DNA of 64,000 bases from Gallionella capsiferriformans ES-2 (lineage in GTDB: Bacteria; Pseudomonadota; Gammaproteobacteria; Burkholderiales; Gallionellaceae), in NCBI RefSeq assembly GCF_000145255.1, contig NC_014394.1, forward strand, positions 744,001 to 808,000, given 5' to 3'. The notes under the pieces were generated by a model. That model had not been told where the DNA came from. It ran no database searches and saw only the letters and a list, made by a program, of their open reading frames with translations. The translations under genes and the position numbers were made by a program. Of the stretch, positions 1 to 7,562 are shown in pieces. Every line of letters starts with the position of its first letter. Positions within the stretch are counted from its first letter, which is position 1.

Positions 1-365
1 TCCAGTTGAAAACAGGGAGGCATGCTAATCATGCAAAAAAAAATTTTCAGGTTTCCTTTTCCGCTACAGACCTCACTCATTTTGCTGACTGCTAGTATTT
101 GACTTGGCTTGACCGGCTGAATTTGGATCATCCCATTACGAAGGTGGAAACCGACGATCAGGCTAAGTTGATCCAGACTAAAGGGTTACGGCCAACTCAC
201 GAAACTCGGTCGTGTATTCCGGCTTCGGTATTTTCATTATTTGCCTTTCCAAAAGTAACGTTAATTCTACGTCACCCTTGGAAGACTATTTTTCGGGTGA
301 ACCTCACCTTCCATATTAAAGGAAAGAAATTGTCATCTTTTTACACGAGAATTACAGTCGTAGTG
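1..365. other. Left flank without a convincing gene
   Basis: AT-rich sequence. The only long reading frame (99-395, +) needs a TTG start without a ribosome binding site, and its protein shows no recognisable features. I see no gene, hairpin or repeat I can support here. Confidence 0.5.
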
Positions 366-650
366 TTAATAACCCGTTTTTTTGAAGAACACTAAATTGA
401 GGGCGTGCATCCGATGGTGAAAGTCGGCCGTTGTGATATGCCCAAGTTGAAGCAGGGACAGCAGGATGCCGAAGGCAGTGTTCTGATAGCCAGAAAGCAT
501 GGCTGTTTCATCCTTCTTGTCACTAAATTCAAACTGGTCATCGTAACCATTAATGGCTTCCACAAGGTCGTCAAAATCTTCAAGCAGATGCTCGATCCGT
601 TTGTCGTCGTACTTGAACTTCCTCATCAACTTATTGATTGAATTACTCAT
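366..650 (-). CDS. Small hypothetical protein of the integrated element
   Basis: A 94-residue protein, rich in acidic and aromatic residues, with no signal peptide or membrane segment. The ATG at 650 is preceded by AGGAGA at about nine bases, a good ribosome binding site. It lies in the same direction as and downstream of the topoisomerase, separated by about 250 bases. The N-terminal half (about 10-45) is charged and probably helical, ending in DDQFEFSDKKDE; the C-terminal half is more hydrophobic. I do not recognise the family. It is likely a plasmid- or ICE-type accessory gene, judging only from its neighbours. Confidence 0.65.
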   Translation of the reverse strand: MSNSINKLMRKFKYDDKRIEHLLEDFDDLVEAINGYDDQFEFSDKKDETAMLSGYQNTAFGILLSLLQLGHITTADFHHRMHALNLVFFKKTGY

Positions 651-764
651 AATTTAATTCTCCTGATTTTATAAATTTAATACTGAAATATTTGTTTGCG
701 GTTTTAACCGCAGCATTCGATCTGATTGCCGATCTGATAGGGGGAGGGCATCCAAAATGGCCTG

Positions 765-863
765 CTATGAACCCCAGTTATCTCGCCGGGACGAGCAACG
801 CGGTATTAAATCCGCCGTGCCAGGCAGCATGCACATGCCGGAAAGATGAATAGTTTCCAACAT
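765..863 (-). CDS. Possible 32-residue peptide
   Basis: A short frame on the minus strand starts at ATG 863 with AGGGAG a few bases upstream and ends at TAG 765-767. The peptide holds three Met and two Cys residues in its 32. It sits just beyond the topoisomerase stop, in the same direction. The ribosome binding site is the only support, so this is a candidate only. Confidence 0.25.
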   Translation of the reverse strand: MLETIHLSGMCMLPGTADLIPRCSSRRDNWGS

Positions 864-906
864 GGCAGTCTCCCTGATTATTTGCACGTCTGGCGCGCTA
901 CGCCTG

Positions 907-2583
907 TTATGCTGCCTCGTGAATCGTTTGTGTGAGCCACGTGGCTGTACGCATCAGGTGGGCTGATTCATCCGAATGTCCATCACGCATAGCTTTCAAT
1001 GCCTGCTGCAATTGAGCTTCCATTTCCTGTCCGGTTACCACTTCCGGCAGTCTGCTGATTAAGTTGCGACCGAGTGTTGTCGAACGGAGGGTGCGCGCCT
1101 GCGTGCATGGCACGCCTTCATGGTCTGTTTGCGGCGTGACATCGATGAGTTTTTCTTTGATGAGATTGGTAATAGCCGCGACCCGAGTGGATTCTGTACC
1201 GATCCCTTTTTCAGCCATCATCCGCAGCAGTGAAGACTCAGTAAAATACGTTGGCTTCCCGTAATTTTCGCGCGTCAGTCGAACCTTGACCGGAAACTCA
1301 TCGCCCGTTTTGTAGATGGCCAGTTTTTTCTGGTTGGCCAGAATGTTTTGATTTTTCAGCAGAGCACGATCGGGTGAATCAAATGAAATGGTCTTCCACT
1401 CTTCACGTGAAGAAAAATATTCTCCACCGATCTCAATCGTTTGTGTGCGGTCAATGGTGATCAACTGATTTCTTTGATACAACTCGTTCAAACGAATCAA
1501 CTCAAAGATGCGCGTGGCTTCCTCTGTCATGCCAGTGGGTAAATCATCCCTCATTGTGACGATAGCGTGATGTACGGCAAAGTCATCAGACGATGTGCCC
1601 GGCAGCTTTGTTGAGTTAGTACGGGGATAGCTGATTGCGCCGGACTCATAAAGCTTTTGAACCGCTTTGTAACCTTCATCCAGTGGGATCCCGATGTCTG
1701 CGGAGTCTGCGAGCAATGCAGTGAGTGTGTAGGGGAGAGGTCTGGGTGTCACTAGGGGGACTCCCATCTCATCGGTGTAGTTGCAACTTTTATCATTTCG
1801 ATAAATTCCGCATTGCGCTCCTGCGAGTTTTTTGAAATTCACGATATGGTCACACGGCTGATCAGCTTGTATTAATTCCAGCAGGGTGTCACCCAGCATC
1901 ACATAGGCCGTCTCATATCCGTCTTGTATAACATTTTCAGCTTGCTGGTCGTTGGTGACGATTTCATTAAGCAAGCGCGTTTTGACGCGACCGATGTTGG
2001 CCTTAGATTTGAGGAGGACGGAGAATGCACGGCTTAAATTCATACCAAACAGCCAGTCCATTTCATGGCGCACACGTCCTGCTTGGTAAAAATGATCGGT
2101 CTCTGACAGCGGACGCAAGTTTTGCAGGGATTTTTTAAGTGACTCTGTTTCGAGGGCGGACATCCACAGTCGCAAAACTTGTCCAGAATAATTGTGGGCC
2201 TGAAGTATCTGACGGCCGATGACTTCGCCTTCCTCATCAGGATCGGTTGCGAGTACAACCAAATCGGCCTGACTCAGGTACTTTCCGAGATTGTCGAAAT
2301 GTTCGCGATGTTCATCCTTGACCTGCCATACCCAAGTTTTTGGCAGGATAGGGAGGTTGTCCAGGCACCATGGGCCCGTACCGATATATGTCTCCGGTTT
2401 TGCCAAGTTCAGCATGTGCCCATACGCATGTCCGATAACAACGCCTTCTGCGAAATGCATCTGATCACGACCCTTTTCAGCGCCAAGCACCTTTGCCAGC
2501 GTACGTGCTTGCGAAGGTTTTTCGCACAAATAGAAAGTGTTACGTGCGGCTGGATTTGTTGTGACTTTTACGGTTTGTTTCAT
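907..2583 (-). CDS. Type IA DNA topoisomerase (topoisomerase III-like), mobile-element type
   Basis: Relaxes or decatenates DNA through a tyrosyl-DNA intermediate. The 558-residue protein begins with a Toprim domain: FYLCEKPSQAR near residue 17, then the metal-binding DPDEEGE near 115. The GRVKTRLLNE motif is near 198, and the catalytic tyrosine lies in SYPRTNS near 317, where chromosomal enzymes usually have SYPRTD. KGIGTESTR near 458 matches the conserved GxGTxxTR loop. It is shorter than chromosomal TopB (about 650) and has no C-terminal zinc fingers, which is usual for plasmid and ICE versions. AAAGGAG precedes the ATG at 2583. Its upstream region carries the TTTGGAAAA motif shared with other genes of the element. 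The host probably has its own TopB, so this copy likely serves element replication or transfer. Confidence 0.93.
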   Translation of the reverse strand: MKQTVKVTTNPAARNTFYLCEKPSQARTLAKVLGAEKGRDQMHFAEGVVIGHAYGHMLNLAKPETYIGTGPWCLDNLPILPKTWVWQVKDEHREHFDNLGKYLSQADLVVLATDPDEEGEVIGRQILQAHNYSGQVLRLWMSALETESLKKSLQNLRPLSETDHFYQAGRVRHEMDWLFGMNLSRAFSVLLKSKANIGRVKTRLLNEIVTNDQQAENVIQDGYETAYVMLGDTLLELIQADQPCDHIVNFKKLAGAQCGIYRNDKSCNYTDEMGVPLVTPRPLPYTLTALLADSADIGIPLDEGYKAVQKLYESGAISYPRTNSTKLPGTSSDDFAVHHAIVTMRDDLPTGMTEEATRIFELIRLNELYQRNQLITIDRTQTIEIGGEYFSSREEWKTISFDSPDRALLKNQNILANQKKLAIYKTGDEFPVKVRLTRENYGKPTYFTESSLLRMMAEKGIGTESTRVAAITNLIKEKLIDVTPQTDHEGVPCTQARTLRSTTLGRNLISRLPEVVTGQEMEAQLQQALKAMRDGHSDESAHLMRTATWLTQTIHEAA

Positions 2584-2628
2584 TTTTGAAGCTCCTTTAG
2601 GTTAGGAGTTCATTCTGCCTAACTCGAA

Positions 2629-2641
2629 CATTTTCCAAAGC
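2629..2641 (-). promoter_or_regulatory. Shared element motif (copy 1), upstream of the topoisomerase
   Basis: On the minus strand this reads AGCTTTGGAAAATG, about 45 bases upstream of the topoisomerase start. The core CTTTGGAAAA matches three other copies in the window, each a short distance upstream of an element gene. A shared activator or sigma-factor site is inferred. Confidence 0.5.
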
Positions 2642-2697
2642 TAAATTTATTCAGTGTTACGCACAGCAGATTTTGATCGCTAATTAATCTGAAAAAA

Positions 2698-2710
2698 TTC
2701 TTTGGAAAAC
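2698..2710 (+). promoter_or_regulatory. Shared element motif (copy 2)
   Basis: TTCTTTGGAAAAC, identical to the core of copies 3 and 4. It lies directly upstream of a degenerate remnant of the small gene at 4121-4279 and about 230 bases upstream of the gene at 2941. It is divergent from copy 1. Confidence 0.5.
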
Positions 2711-2711
2711 A

Positions 2712-2757
2712 TACGGTTTCCAGCTGTTTATATGGCTGCCGATGGTCGTGAGATAGT
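2712..2757 (+). pseudogene. Remnant of the 52-residue gene found intact at 4121-4279
   Basis: The stretch is nearly identical to 4214-4258, with the same run through TACG-TTTCC-GCTGTTTATA-GGCTGCC, but it lacks one G and so loses the frame. It has no start codon. This is the 3' end of a second, decayed copy of the small downstream gene, which shows that the three-gene unit has been duplicated or rearranged locally. Confidence 0.7.
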
Positions 2758-2940
2758 GAGTCATGCGATAAACTATAGATTACGTTGCTCAGCTTTTACG
2801 GCACCAACAGAATTTACGAAAATCTCAAGGAGTTCATAAAATCTGATCTTCTCGATCGCGCCGGCGTTTTTTAAGCATTTATGATAAGCATCATCAGTTA
2901 ATTTCTGGTGATTTCTACTAAACGTATAGAGGTAATCAAA

Positions 2941-3228
2941 ATGAAATTTAATGCTAGACATATCAAATATTGTAAAGAAGAGGGCTTTGTTAAAGCCTGG
3001 ATTAAGGATGGCGATTTGTATGCAGATCTTGATCAGGAAGGGACCATTACTATGCTTGTGGAGCCTAATGGTGCAGCTCGGATGCTGCTCGGGCCTTCTG
3101 GTATGAAATCCCCTGCTCATATAACAGTTCCCCTGTCCAAGAAGGAAAACCATGTTCGGGTTCCTGCACGTTTTTTTAAGAGTGTTAAAAAGGCAGCCGC
3201 TGCGGCAGCAACTAGGAATTATTACTAA
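2941..3228 (+). CDS. Hypothetical small basic protein
   Basis: A 95-residue protein starting at ATG 2941 with AGAGG nine bases upstream; a longer frame from 2908 lacks a binding site. The middle is acidic and beta-rich (DGDLYADLDQEG near 25-36) and the C-terminal third is strongly basic, with an Ala/Lys/Arg tail, so nucleic-acid binding is possible. No family is recognised. It lies between two copies of the shared upstream motif, in the topoisomerase flank of the element. Confidence 0.7.
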   Translation: MKFNARHIKYCKEEGFVKAWIKDGDLYADLDQEGTITMLVEPNGAARMLLGPSGMKSPAHITVPLSKKENHVRVPARFFKSVKKAAAAAATRNYY

Positions 3229-3270
3229 CTTGGTGGCAGGCAGTTTAAATCGTGCTGAGTATGATAAAAA

Positions 3271-3286
3271 TTGTTCTTTGGAAAAT
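3271..3286 (+). promoter_or_regulatory. Shared element motif (copy 3), upstream of the duplicated gene pair
   Basis: TTGTTCTTTGGAAAA, about 50 bases upstream of the ATG at 3337. It is identical over 15 bases to copy 4 (26981-26996) on the far side of the transposon. The sequence TAGATTAGAAAT follows about 20 bases later and could hold a -10. Confidence 0.55.
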
Positions 3287-3336
3287 TTCCCATTTCTGTA
3301 GATTAGAAATCCCTAACTACAAAAGGATAAATTATC

Positions 3337-3720
3337 ATGGGTAACGGTTCTAAAATAATTGCTGATTATGTGGCCAAGCTATCGCCTGAGCAGCAAGTAG
3401 AGTTCAAAGAGCGTACTGCAAGAATGATCCGAGAAGGTCTGCCGCGCCGTGATGGCTTTGCACATTATGTGATGTATACCGATGATCAGGGCGAGACGGT
3501 GACGATCTGTCTTTATATCGGTATCGCTCGCAAGGATAATGTGGCGGCGGCCATTGCACACATTCGCAATGATCTTAATCTTTTTGCGACATATCCCCCG
3601 GAATCTGAGTGGCAACTTGAACCTGATGAAGCAACTCAGGAGCGTTGTATTGAGGAATGGAAACGGGCAAATCCCGACAAGGTATGTCAGTTCGGTGTGA
3701 TGGGGTTTATCTCAGCATGA
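3337..3720 (+). CDS. Unknown protein, first of a tandem duplicate pair
   Basis: A 127-residue soluble protein. AAGGA precedes the ATG at 3337 by about ten bases. Residues 35 to the end are closely similar to the next gene: both carry GLPR-DGFAHY near the start, TICLYIGI in the middle and YPPE-EWQ toward the end. The upstream parts differ more. I do not recognise the family; the conserved core looks like one small alpha/beta domain. The stop overlaps the next start (ATGA), so the pair is translationally coupled. It is probably expressed from the shared motif at 3271. Confidence 0.8.
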   Translation: MGNGSKIIADYVAKLSPEQQVEFKERTARMIREGLPRRDGFAHYVMYTDDQGETVTICLYIGIARKDNVAAAIAHIRNDLNLFATYPPESEWQLEPDEATQERCIEEWKRANPDKVCQFGVMGFISA

Positions 3721-4124
3721 ATGACGAAATGATATCCGGCATGGAAAGCGGCTTTACAACATTCGACGAATATCTTGAAGGTTTGCCAGAAAGTGAGCGA
3801 AAGGAAATTGAGGCAGGCTCGGCACAGATGATTAAAGACGGCTTGCCACGACATGACGGATTTGCACACTATGCCATGTACACAGATGAGCAGGGTGAGA
3901 CGAAGACGATCTGTCTATATATTGGTATCACGCGCAAGGAGAATGTTGCGGACGCGATCGTCAATATCCGCGGTGCCCTCGGGCTTTTTACGTCGTATCC
4001 ACCTGAAACTGAGTGGCAACATCAGCCGGATGAAGAAACTCAAAGTCGGTGCATCGAGGCATGGAGGCAGGTAAACGCTGATAAGGCGTATCAGTTCGGC
4101 ATATTGGAGTTTACCTCGATATGA
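3717..4124 (+). CDS. Unknown protein, second of the tandem duplicate pair
   Basis: A 135-residue paralogue of the preceding protein, sharing GLPRHDGFAHY, TICLYIGIT, the YPPETEWQ segment and a terminal YQFGI-EF. I chose ATG 3717, which overlaps the previous stop in an ATGA junction; a longer frame from 3657 would read into the upstream gene. The N-terminal 35 residues are more divergent than the core. The family is not recognised. Two retained copies suggest a hetero-oligomer or divergent specificity, but that is inference. Confidence 0.8.
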   Translation: MNDEMISGMESGFTTFDEYLEGLPESERKEIEAGSAQMIKDGLPRHDGFAHYAMYTDEQGETKTICLYIGITRKENVADAIVNIRGALGLFTSYPPETEWQHQPDEETQSRCIEAWRQVNADKAYQFGILEFTSI

Positions 4125-4279
4125 AAAACAAGGTGCCCGACGAAGCGCAACTCCAGGAACTGGTGAGGACGGCGGAGCGCTGCCTGCAACCGTTGGCAGC
4201 ACGCGTCAATTCATACGCTTTCCGGCTGTTTATACGGCTGCCGGATGGCCGTGAGATTGAGCTACATCTTTCTGACTAA
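4121..4279 (+). CDS. Small unknown protein (52 residues), third gene of the coupled unit
   Basis: ATG at 4121 overlaps the preceding stop in an ATGA junction; the frame ends at TAA 4277-4279. The peptide has an acidic, Gln-rich N-terminal helix with one Cys, then a short beta-like FRLFIRLPDGREIEL segment. It is too short for most gene finders. A decayed duplicate of its 3' end lies at 2712-2757. The family is unknown, but the coupling and duplication argue that it is real. Confidence 0.65.
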   Translation: MKNKVPDEAQLQELVRTAERCLQPLAARVNSYAFRLFIRLPDGREIELHLSD

Positions 4280-4386
4280 AAATTCTGGTGCTTGGCACTG
4301 ATCTAAATTTTCGTTGGCGAGTAATTCGTGAAGTTAGCCACTACTGATTACGAAAATCATCAGTAGTGGTGTAGGTTATTATTCTC

Positions 4387-4414
4387 TTTGGTAAAGTCCT
4401 CTGCTGTGTATAAT
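4387..4414 (+). promoter_or_regulatory. Sigma-70-type promoter
   Basis: TTTGGT, a 16-base spacer and TATAAT, 20 bases upstream of the ATG at 4435. The -35 region CTTTGGTAAA resembles the recurring CTTTGGAAAA motif, so this may be a fifth, diverged copy. Confidence 0.5.
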
Positions 4415-4434
4415 TAAACCACAAGGAGATTTAT

Positions 4435-4784
4435 ATGCGTTCAAAATTAATATTATTTTCAGGTTACTTATTCATATTGCTTGGCGTTTTGTGCCCCGCT
4501 ATAGCCGTCATCGTTTTAGTCAAAAATCATTCTGGTTTTCTAGATTTTTTTGTTGTTTTTTAATATCTTTGGCTGGAATAGGCTTCTTTAAAACGGCTAT
4601 GTACGTTATTAATATAGCTATCAGCGAAAGAAATCTTAAAGTTAATAACACCTTTGCTAGGGAGCCGCGCAAATATCCTGTTCTTAACGAAGATGATGAA
4701 CCAACTTCATTTCGTATTGAGAATAGCCTTATTGTCGGGTCATGTATAGCCGATATTAGCGTTGTCAGTCTTGAGAATGATTAA
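4435..4784 (+). pseudogene. Small two-helix membrane protein with a frameshift in a poly-T run
   Basis: AAGGAG precedes ATG 4435. The first frame gives 42 residues with one hydrophobic helix (LILFSGYLFILLGV) and stops at TAA right after a run of six T. In the -1 frame the protein continues with a second hydrophobic helix and an acidic tail to 4784. Together they make a coherent membrane protein of about 115 residues. Loss of one T, a sequencing error in the homopolymer, or slippage at the run would all explain it. The function is unknown. Confidence 0.6.
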
Positions 4785-5015
4785 TATAAATAAAGCAAGT
4801 GAACTCTCACTAAATAGTAATTTGTTAGTTTTTATTCAATTTTTTAAGGATGTCCTGCAACTCTCTTTTACGTGAAACACGTTTTTTAAGAACTGTTATT
4901 TATCCTTTGGTTTTCCATCCCCTGAACCACATATAGAATTGCATCCGTTATGAGTAATTAGGCAGCTCAGGCTGATCGTCAAGTCCTCCCCCGCCAAAAC
5001 GCATAGCGATACACG
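4785..5015. other. Intergenic flank of the transposon, possible 3' end of an interrupted gene
   Basis: There is no complete gene. On the minus strand a short open frame (about 5,000 down to 4,950) encodes a Gly-rich tail ending in DDQPELPNYS. It could be the 3' end of the gene truncated at 24,343 on the other side of the transposon, but I cannot prove the join. Confidence 0.3.
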
Positions 5016-5055
5016 ACGCGCAACTGGTGCAAATAGTGCGTTTTATGCCCTAAAA

Positions 5056-5171
5056 CCGCCACCAAAAATGCTCCAAACCCACCACGTATAATACTTCAAT
5101 AGCGCCATCTGTAATGCTCGCAAACCAGCCACTCATAACACCCAAATCCGCCACCCTATAAAATAATAAAG
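5056..5171 (-). repeat. Left-end array of five transposase-site-like repeats
   Basis: Five tandem units of about 23 bp, starting near 5056, 5078, 5101, 5125 and 5148. Each opens with a variant of CCGCCACC or GCGCCATC and contains an AT-rich segment such as ATGCTCCAAA or ATACTTCAAT. They mirror the array at the right end. Multiple terminal repeats bound by the transposase are typical of IS21 and Tn7-like elements. Confidence 0.75.
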
Positions 5172-5199
5172 CCGACGCCTCTTTCGGGTAGCGTCGGCT
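5160..5199 (-). terminator. Rho-independent terminator of the transposition operon
   Basis: On the minus strand, downstream of istB, AGCCGACGC and GCGTCGGCT form a perfect 9-bp stem around a 12-base loop, followed by TTATTATTTT. It overlaps the innermost end repeat. Confidence 0.75.
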
Positions 5200-5227
5200 C
5201 ATCGCTGAATTTGGAAATATTGCCAGT

Positions 5228-5962
5228 TTACTTACGTAGTTTCCGCATCGACTCACCTTGCAACGGAATACGCAATGATCCGCTGATTATTCGATCCAAG
5301 ATTGCATCGGCAACGGTAGGATTTCCGCCACTTAGGTAGCCATACCAATTTTCCACGGGAATCTGGCTGGTGACGATGGTTGAACGCCCTCCCACACGAC
5401 TATCAATGACCTCTAGTAAGTCACTCCGCCCTTGAATAGTTAGCGCTGCCATTCCGAAATCATCTAGTATCAACAGATCGCATTTCGCCAGTTGTGCCAA
5501 GCGCTTTCTGAAACTGCCATCCGCATGGCTGATTTGCAACTCCTCTAGGAGAAGTGGAAGCCGCTGGAATAATACCGTTTTCCCCTGCCGACATGCCTGA
5601 TTGCCAAAAGCACACGCCAGCCATGTTTTTCCCGAACCTGTCAGGCCGGTCATGATCAGATTCACACCTTTCTCAATCCACTGGCAAGTCACCAGCGAAG
5701 CCATTTGGCTCTTGTCCAATCCGCGATTGTGTTGGTAGTCAATATCCTCGACACAGGAATTGAATTTGAGCTTGGCCGTTTTCAGCAGGCGCTTTAGGCG
5801 CTGGTTTTCACGGTAAGTGGTTTCCTGATCAATCAGAATTCCGAAGCGTTCCTCAAAACTGAGGCTCATGGCCGCCACACTCGATAACTGATCATCAAAG
5901 CCCTTGGCCATGCCAATTAGGTGTAGATTTTGAAGTTTGGTAATAGTCTGCTGAATAAGCAT
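5228..5962 (-). CDS. istB: IstB-like AAA+ ATPase, transposition helper
   Basis: A DnaA/DnaC-related AAA+ ATPase that loads target DNA and activates the IstA transposase. The 244-residue length is normal for the family. Walker A is GLTGSGKTWLA near residue 105; Walker B is LLILDDFG near 168; SQIPVENWY near 202 contains the sensor region. AAGGAGAA lies six bases before the ATG at 5962. It begins 23 bases after the istA stop in the same operon, and the terminator at 5160-5199 ends the transcript. Confidence 0.93.
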   Translation of the reverse strand: MLIQQTITKLQNLHLIGMAKGFDDQLSSVAAMSLSFEERFGILIDQETTYRENQRLKRLLKTAKLKFNSCVEDIDYQHNRGLDKSQMASLVTCQWIEKGVNLIMTGLTGSGKTWLACAFGNQACRQGKTVLFQRLPLLLEELQISHADGSFRKRLAQLAKCDLLILDDFGMAALTIQGRSDLLEVIDSRVGGRSTIVTSQIPVENWYGYLSGGNPTVADAILDRIISGSLRIPLQGESMRKLRK

Positions 5963-5985
5963 TTCGTTCTCCTTAGTGGAATGGG

Positions 5986-7506
5986 TCAGTGGTAATATTG
6001 GGGGCCACGAATGTTGTCGTGGTCGAAATTCGCTTCCTGTACAGCTGGTGCAGAAATGGGCTGCTGATCAAGATTCTTCTCCAGAATGCTACGCACACGA
6101 CTCACATGATTCGCTCCGATGGCAAGTGCCCGAGCACACGCCGACTCAAGTCGATCTTCGCCGAACGCATTGCCCATGGACTTCAGCGCACTGTCTGCAC
6201 GCATGGATTGTTCCCGGCGAGCTAACTTGGATAGAGCCAACTTCAAAAAACTATGCGTATTGGGGCCGATACCCAGTGCCCAGCCCAACGCTTTGTCTTC
6301 ATTCCAGTCCTGCTGATAGCGATGGGAAGAAGGCATGTGCTCCTTGTCAGTTGTTTTTCCTGGCCCGTTAGCGCGTGGATGGGTCGCAATGCGGCGGCCA
6401 CCATGAAGGATTTCGACGGTGGTGGCTGTCACACGGACATCAACGTTCTTTCGAATTAGCGTGTAGGGCACGCTGTATAGGTGTCGGTCGCCCAGATCAA
6501 TGTGATAGTCGTGATCGACACAAAATCGGCGGAATTCTGCTAATGTATATTTTTCGAGTGCCAAGGGGCGGAGAGCGGGCTGGTCGATAGCCTCAAAAAC
6601 GGAGCGACGGCAGCCAGGTAGCTTCTTGAATGGGCGGTTATTAACATCAACGAGAAGTTCTCGAATGGCATCGTTCAGATCAGCTAAATTAGTAAAGATG
6701 CGTTTGCGCAACCGGAAGAGAATCCATCGTTCAACGATCAGAACTCCATTCTCCGCATGAGCCTTATCCTTCGGTTTGTATGGCCTGGCGGGGATAATCA
6801 TGGTTCCGTAATGATCAGCCATGTCTTGGTAGCTGGAATTAATGGTGGGGTCGGTTTTGCTGGCCCGAATGACGGCAGACTTTAAGTTATCACACACAAC
6901 AACGGCGGGCACCCCACCAAAGTGCTCGAACATGCGCGCATGGGAATCAATCCAATTGGGTAGACTCTGGCTCCAGACTGCATCGGCATAAATGTAGCAT
7001 GACGCCCCCAATACGCCGACGAAGATTTGGGCCTCTTGGATTTCACCTGTAGCAATATCGGTTATTTTCATCGTGGGACCAACGTAGTCCACAAAAACCT
7101 TGTCGCCTGCCACATGGATTTGGCGCATAGAACGCTTCAGCGTTTTTTCGAATTCCCGGTGACGCTGGCAAAAGTAACTGTAAGATAGTCCAGTTGGATA
7201 CTCGGCTAGATATTCCTCATGAAATCCTTGGAGCGTCGCGCCTTTTTGCTTCAATTCCTGATGGATTTTCATCCAGTCGGGTTCAGATTTGCGCAAAGTA
7301 TTATCCTTGGGCAGAGATGGGAACAGGCGTCGCTCCAACTCGGCATCATCCATATCTGATGGCAGAGGCCAAGATAGACCCGCTACCGCTGAACGTGTCA
7401 AGTAATCCGAAACGGAATCGCGGGAAATTCCTATACTGCTGGCAATGGCGCGTTTGCTCTGCTCCATCTCAAAGGTGAGTCGCAGCACCTGCCTTATCTT
7501 CCTCAT
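5986..7506 (-). CDS. istA: IstA-like DDE transposase (rve fold)
   Basis: Cuts and joins the transposon ends. The first 60 residues form a helix-turn-helix (KRAIASSIGISRDSVSDYL). The catalytic rve domain has its first Asp in FVDYVGP near 140, second Asp in VVVCDNLKSA near 203 and Glu in KAHAENGVL near 240, so the DDE triad is intact. A Mu-type C-terminal barrel and a basic tail follow, for about 506 residues in all. I chose ATG 7506, preceded by AGGAG, over the upstream frame start at 7527. The gene lies between the nuclease-like gene (56 bases upstream) and istB. Its own promoter and palindromic operator are at 7529-7557. Confidence 0.92.
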   Translation of the reverse strand: MRKIRQVLRLTFEMEQSKRAIASSIGISRDSVSDYLTRSAVAGLSWPLPSDMDDAELERRLFPSLPKDNTLRKSEPDWMKIHQELKQKGATLQGFHEEYLAEYPTGLSYSYFCQRHREFEKTLKRSMRQIHVAGDKVFVDYVGPTMKITDIATGEIQEAQIFVGVLGASCYIYADAVWSQSLPNWIDSHARMFEHFGGVPAVVVCDNLKSAVIRASKTDPTINSSYQDMADHYGTMIIPARPYKPKDKAHAENGVLIVERWILFRLRKRIFTNLADLNDAIRELLVDVNNRPFKKLPGCRRSVFEAIDQPALRPLALEKYTLAEFRRFCVDHDYHIDLGDRHLYSVPYTLIRKNVDVRVTATTVEILHGGRRIATHPRANGPGKTTDKEHMPSSHRYQQDWNEDKALGWALGIGPNTHSFLKLALSKLARREQSMRADSALKSMGNAFGEDRLESACARALAIGANHVSRVRSILEKNLDQQPISAPAVQEANFDHDNIRGPQYYH

Positions 7507-7528
7507 ATTTAATCTCCTGTTACACATG

Positions 7529-7557
7529 AATATAGCCGGCTATATTATGATTCTCAA
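7529..7557 (-). promoter_or_regulatory. istA promoter with overlapping palindromic operator
   Basis: On the minus strand TTGAGA (7552-7557), a 17-base spacer and TATATT (7529-7534) form a promoter about 23 bases from the istA start. A perfect 18-bp palindrome, AATATAGCCGGCTATATT (7529-7546), covers the -10 and the spacer end. The same layout recurs at 8563-8591. Confidence 0.65.
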
Positions 7558-7562
7558 AAAAT

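Noticed and set aside
99-395. A 98-residue plus-strand ORF at the left edge
   Set aside because: TTG start, no ribosome binding site, no protein-like features.
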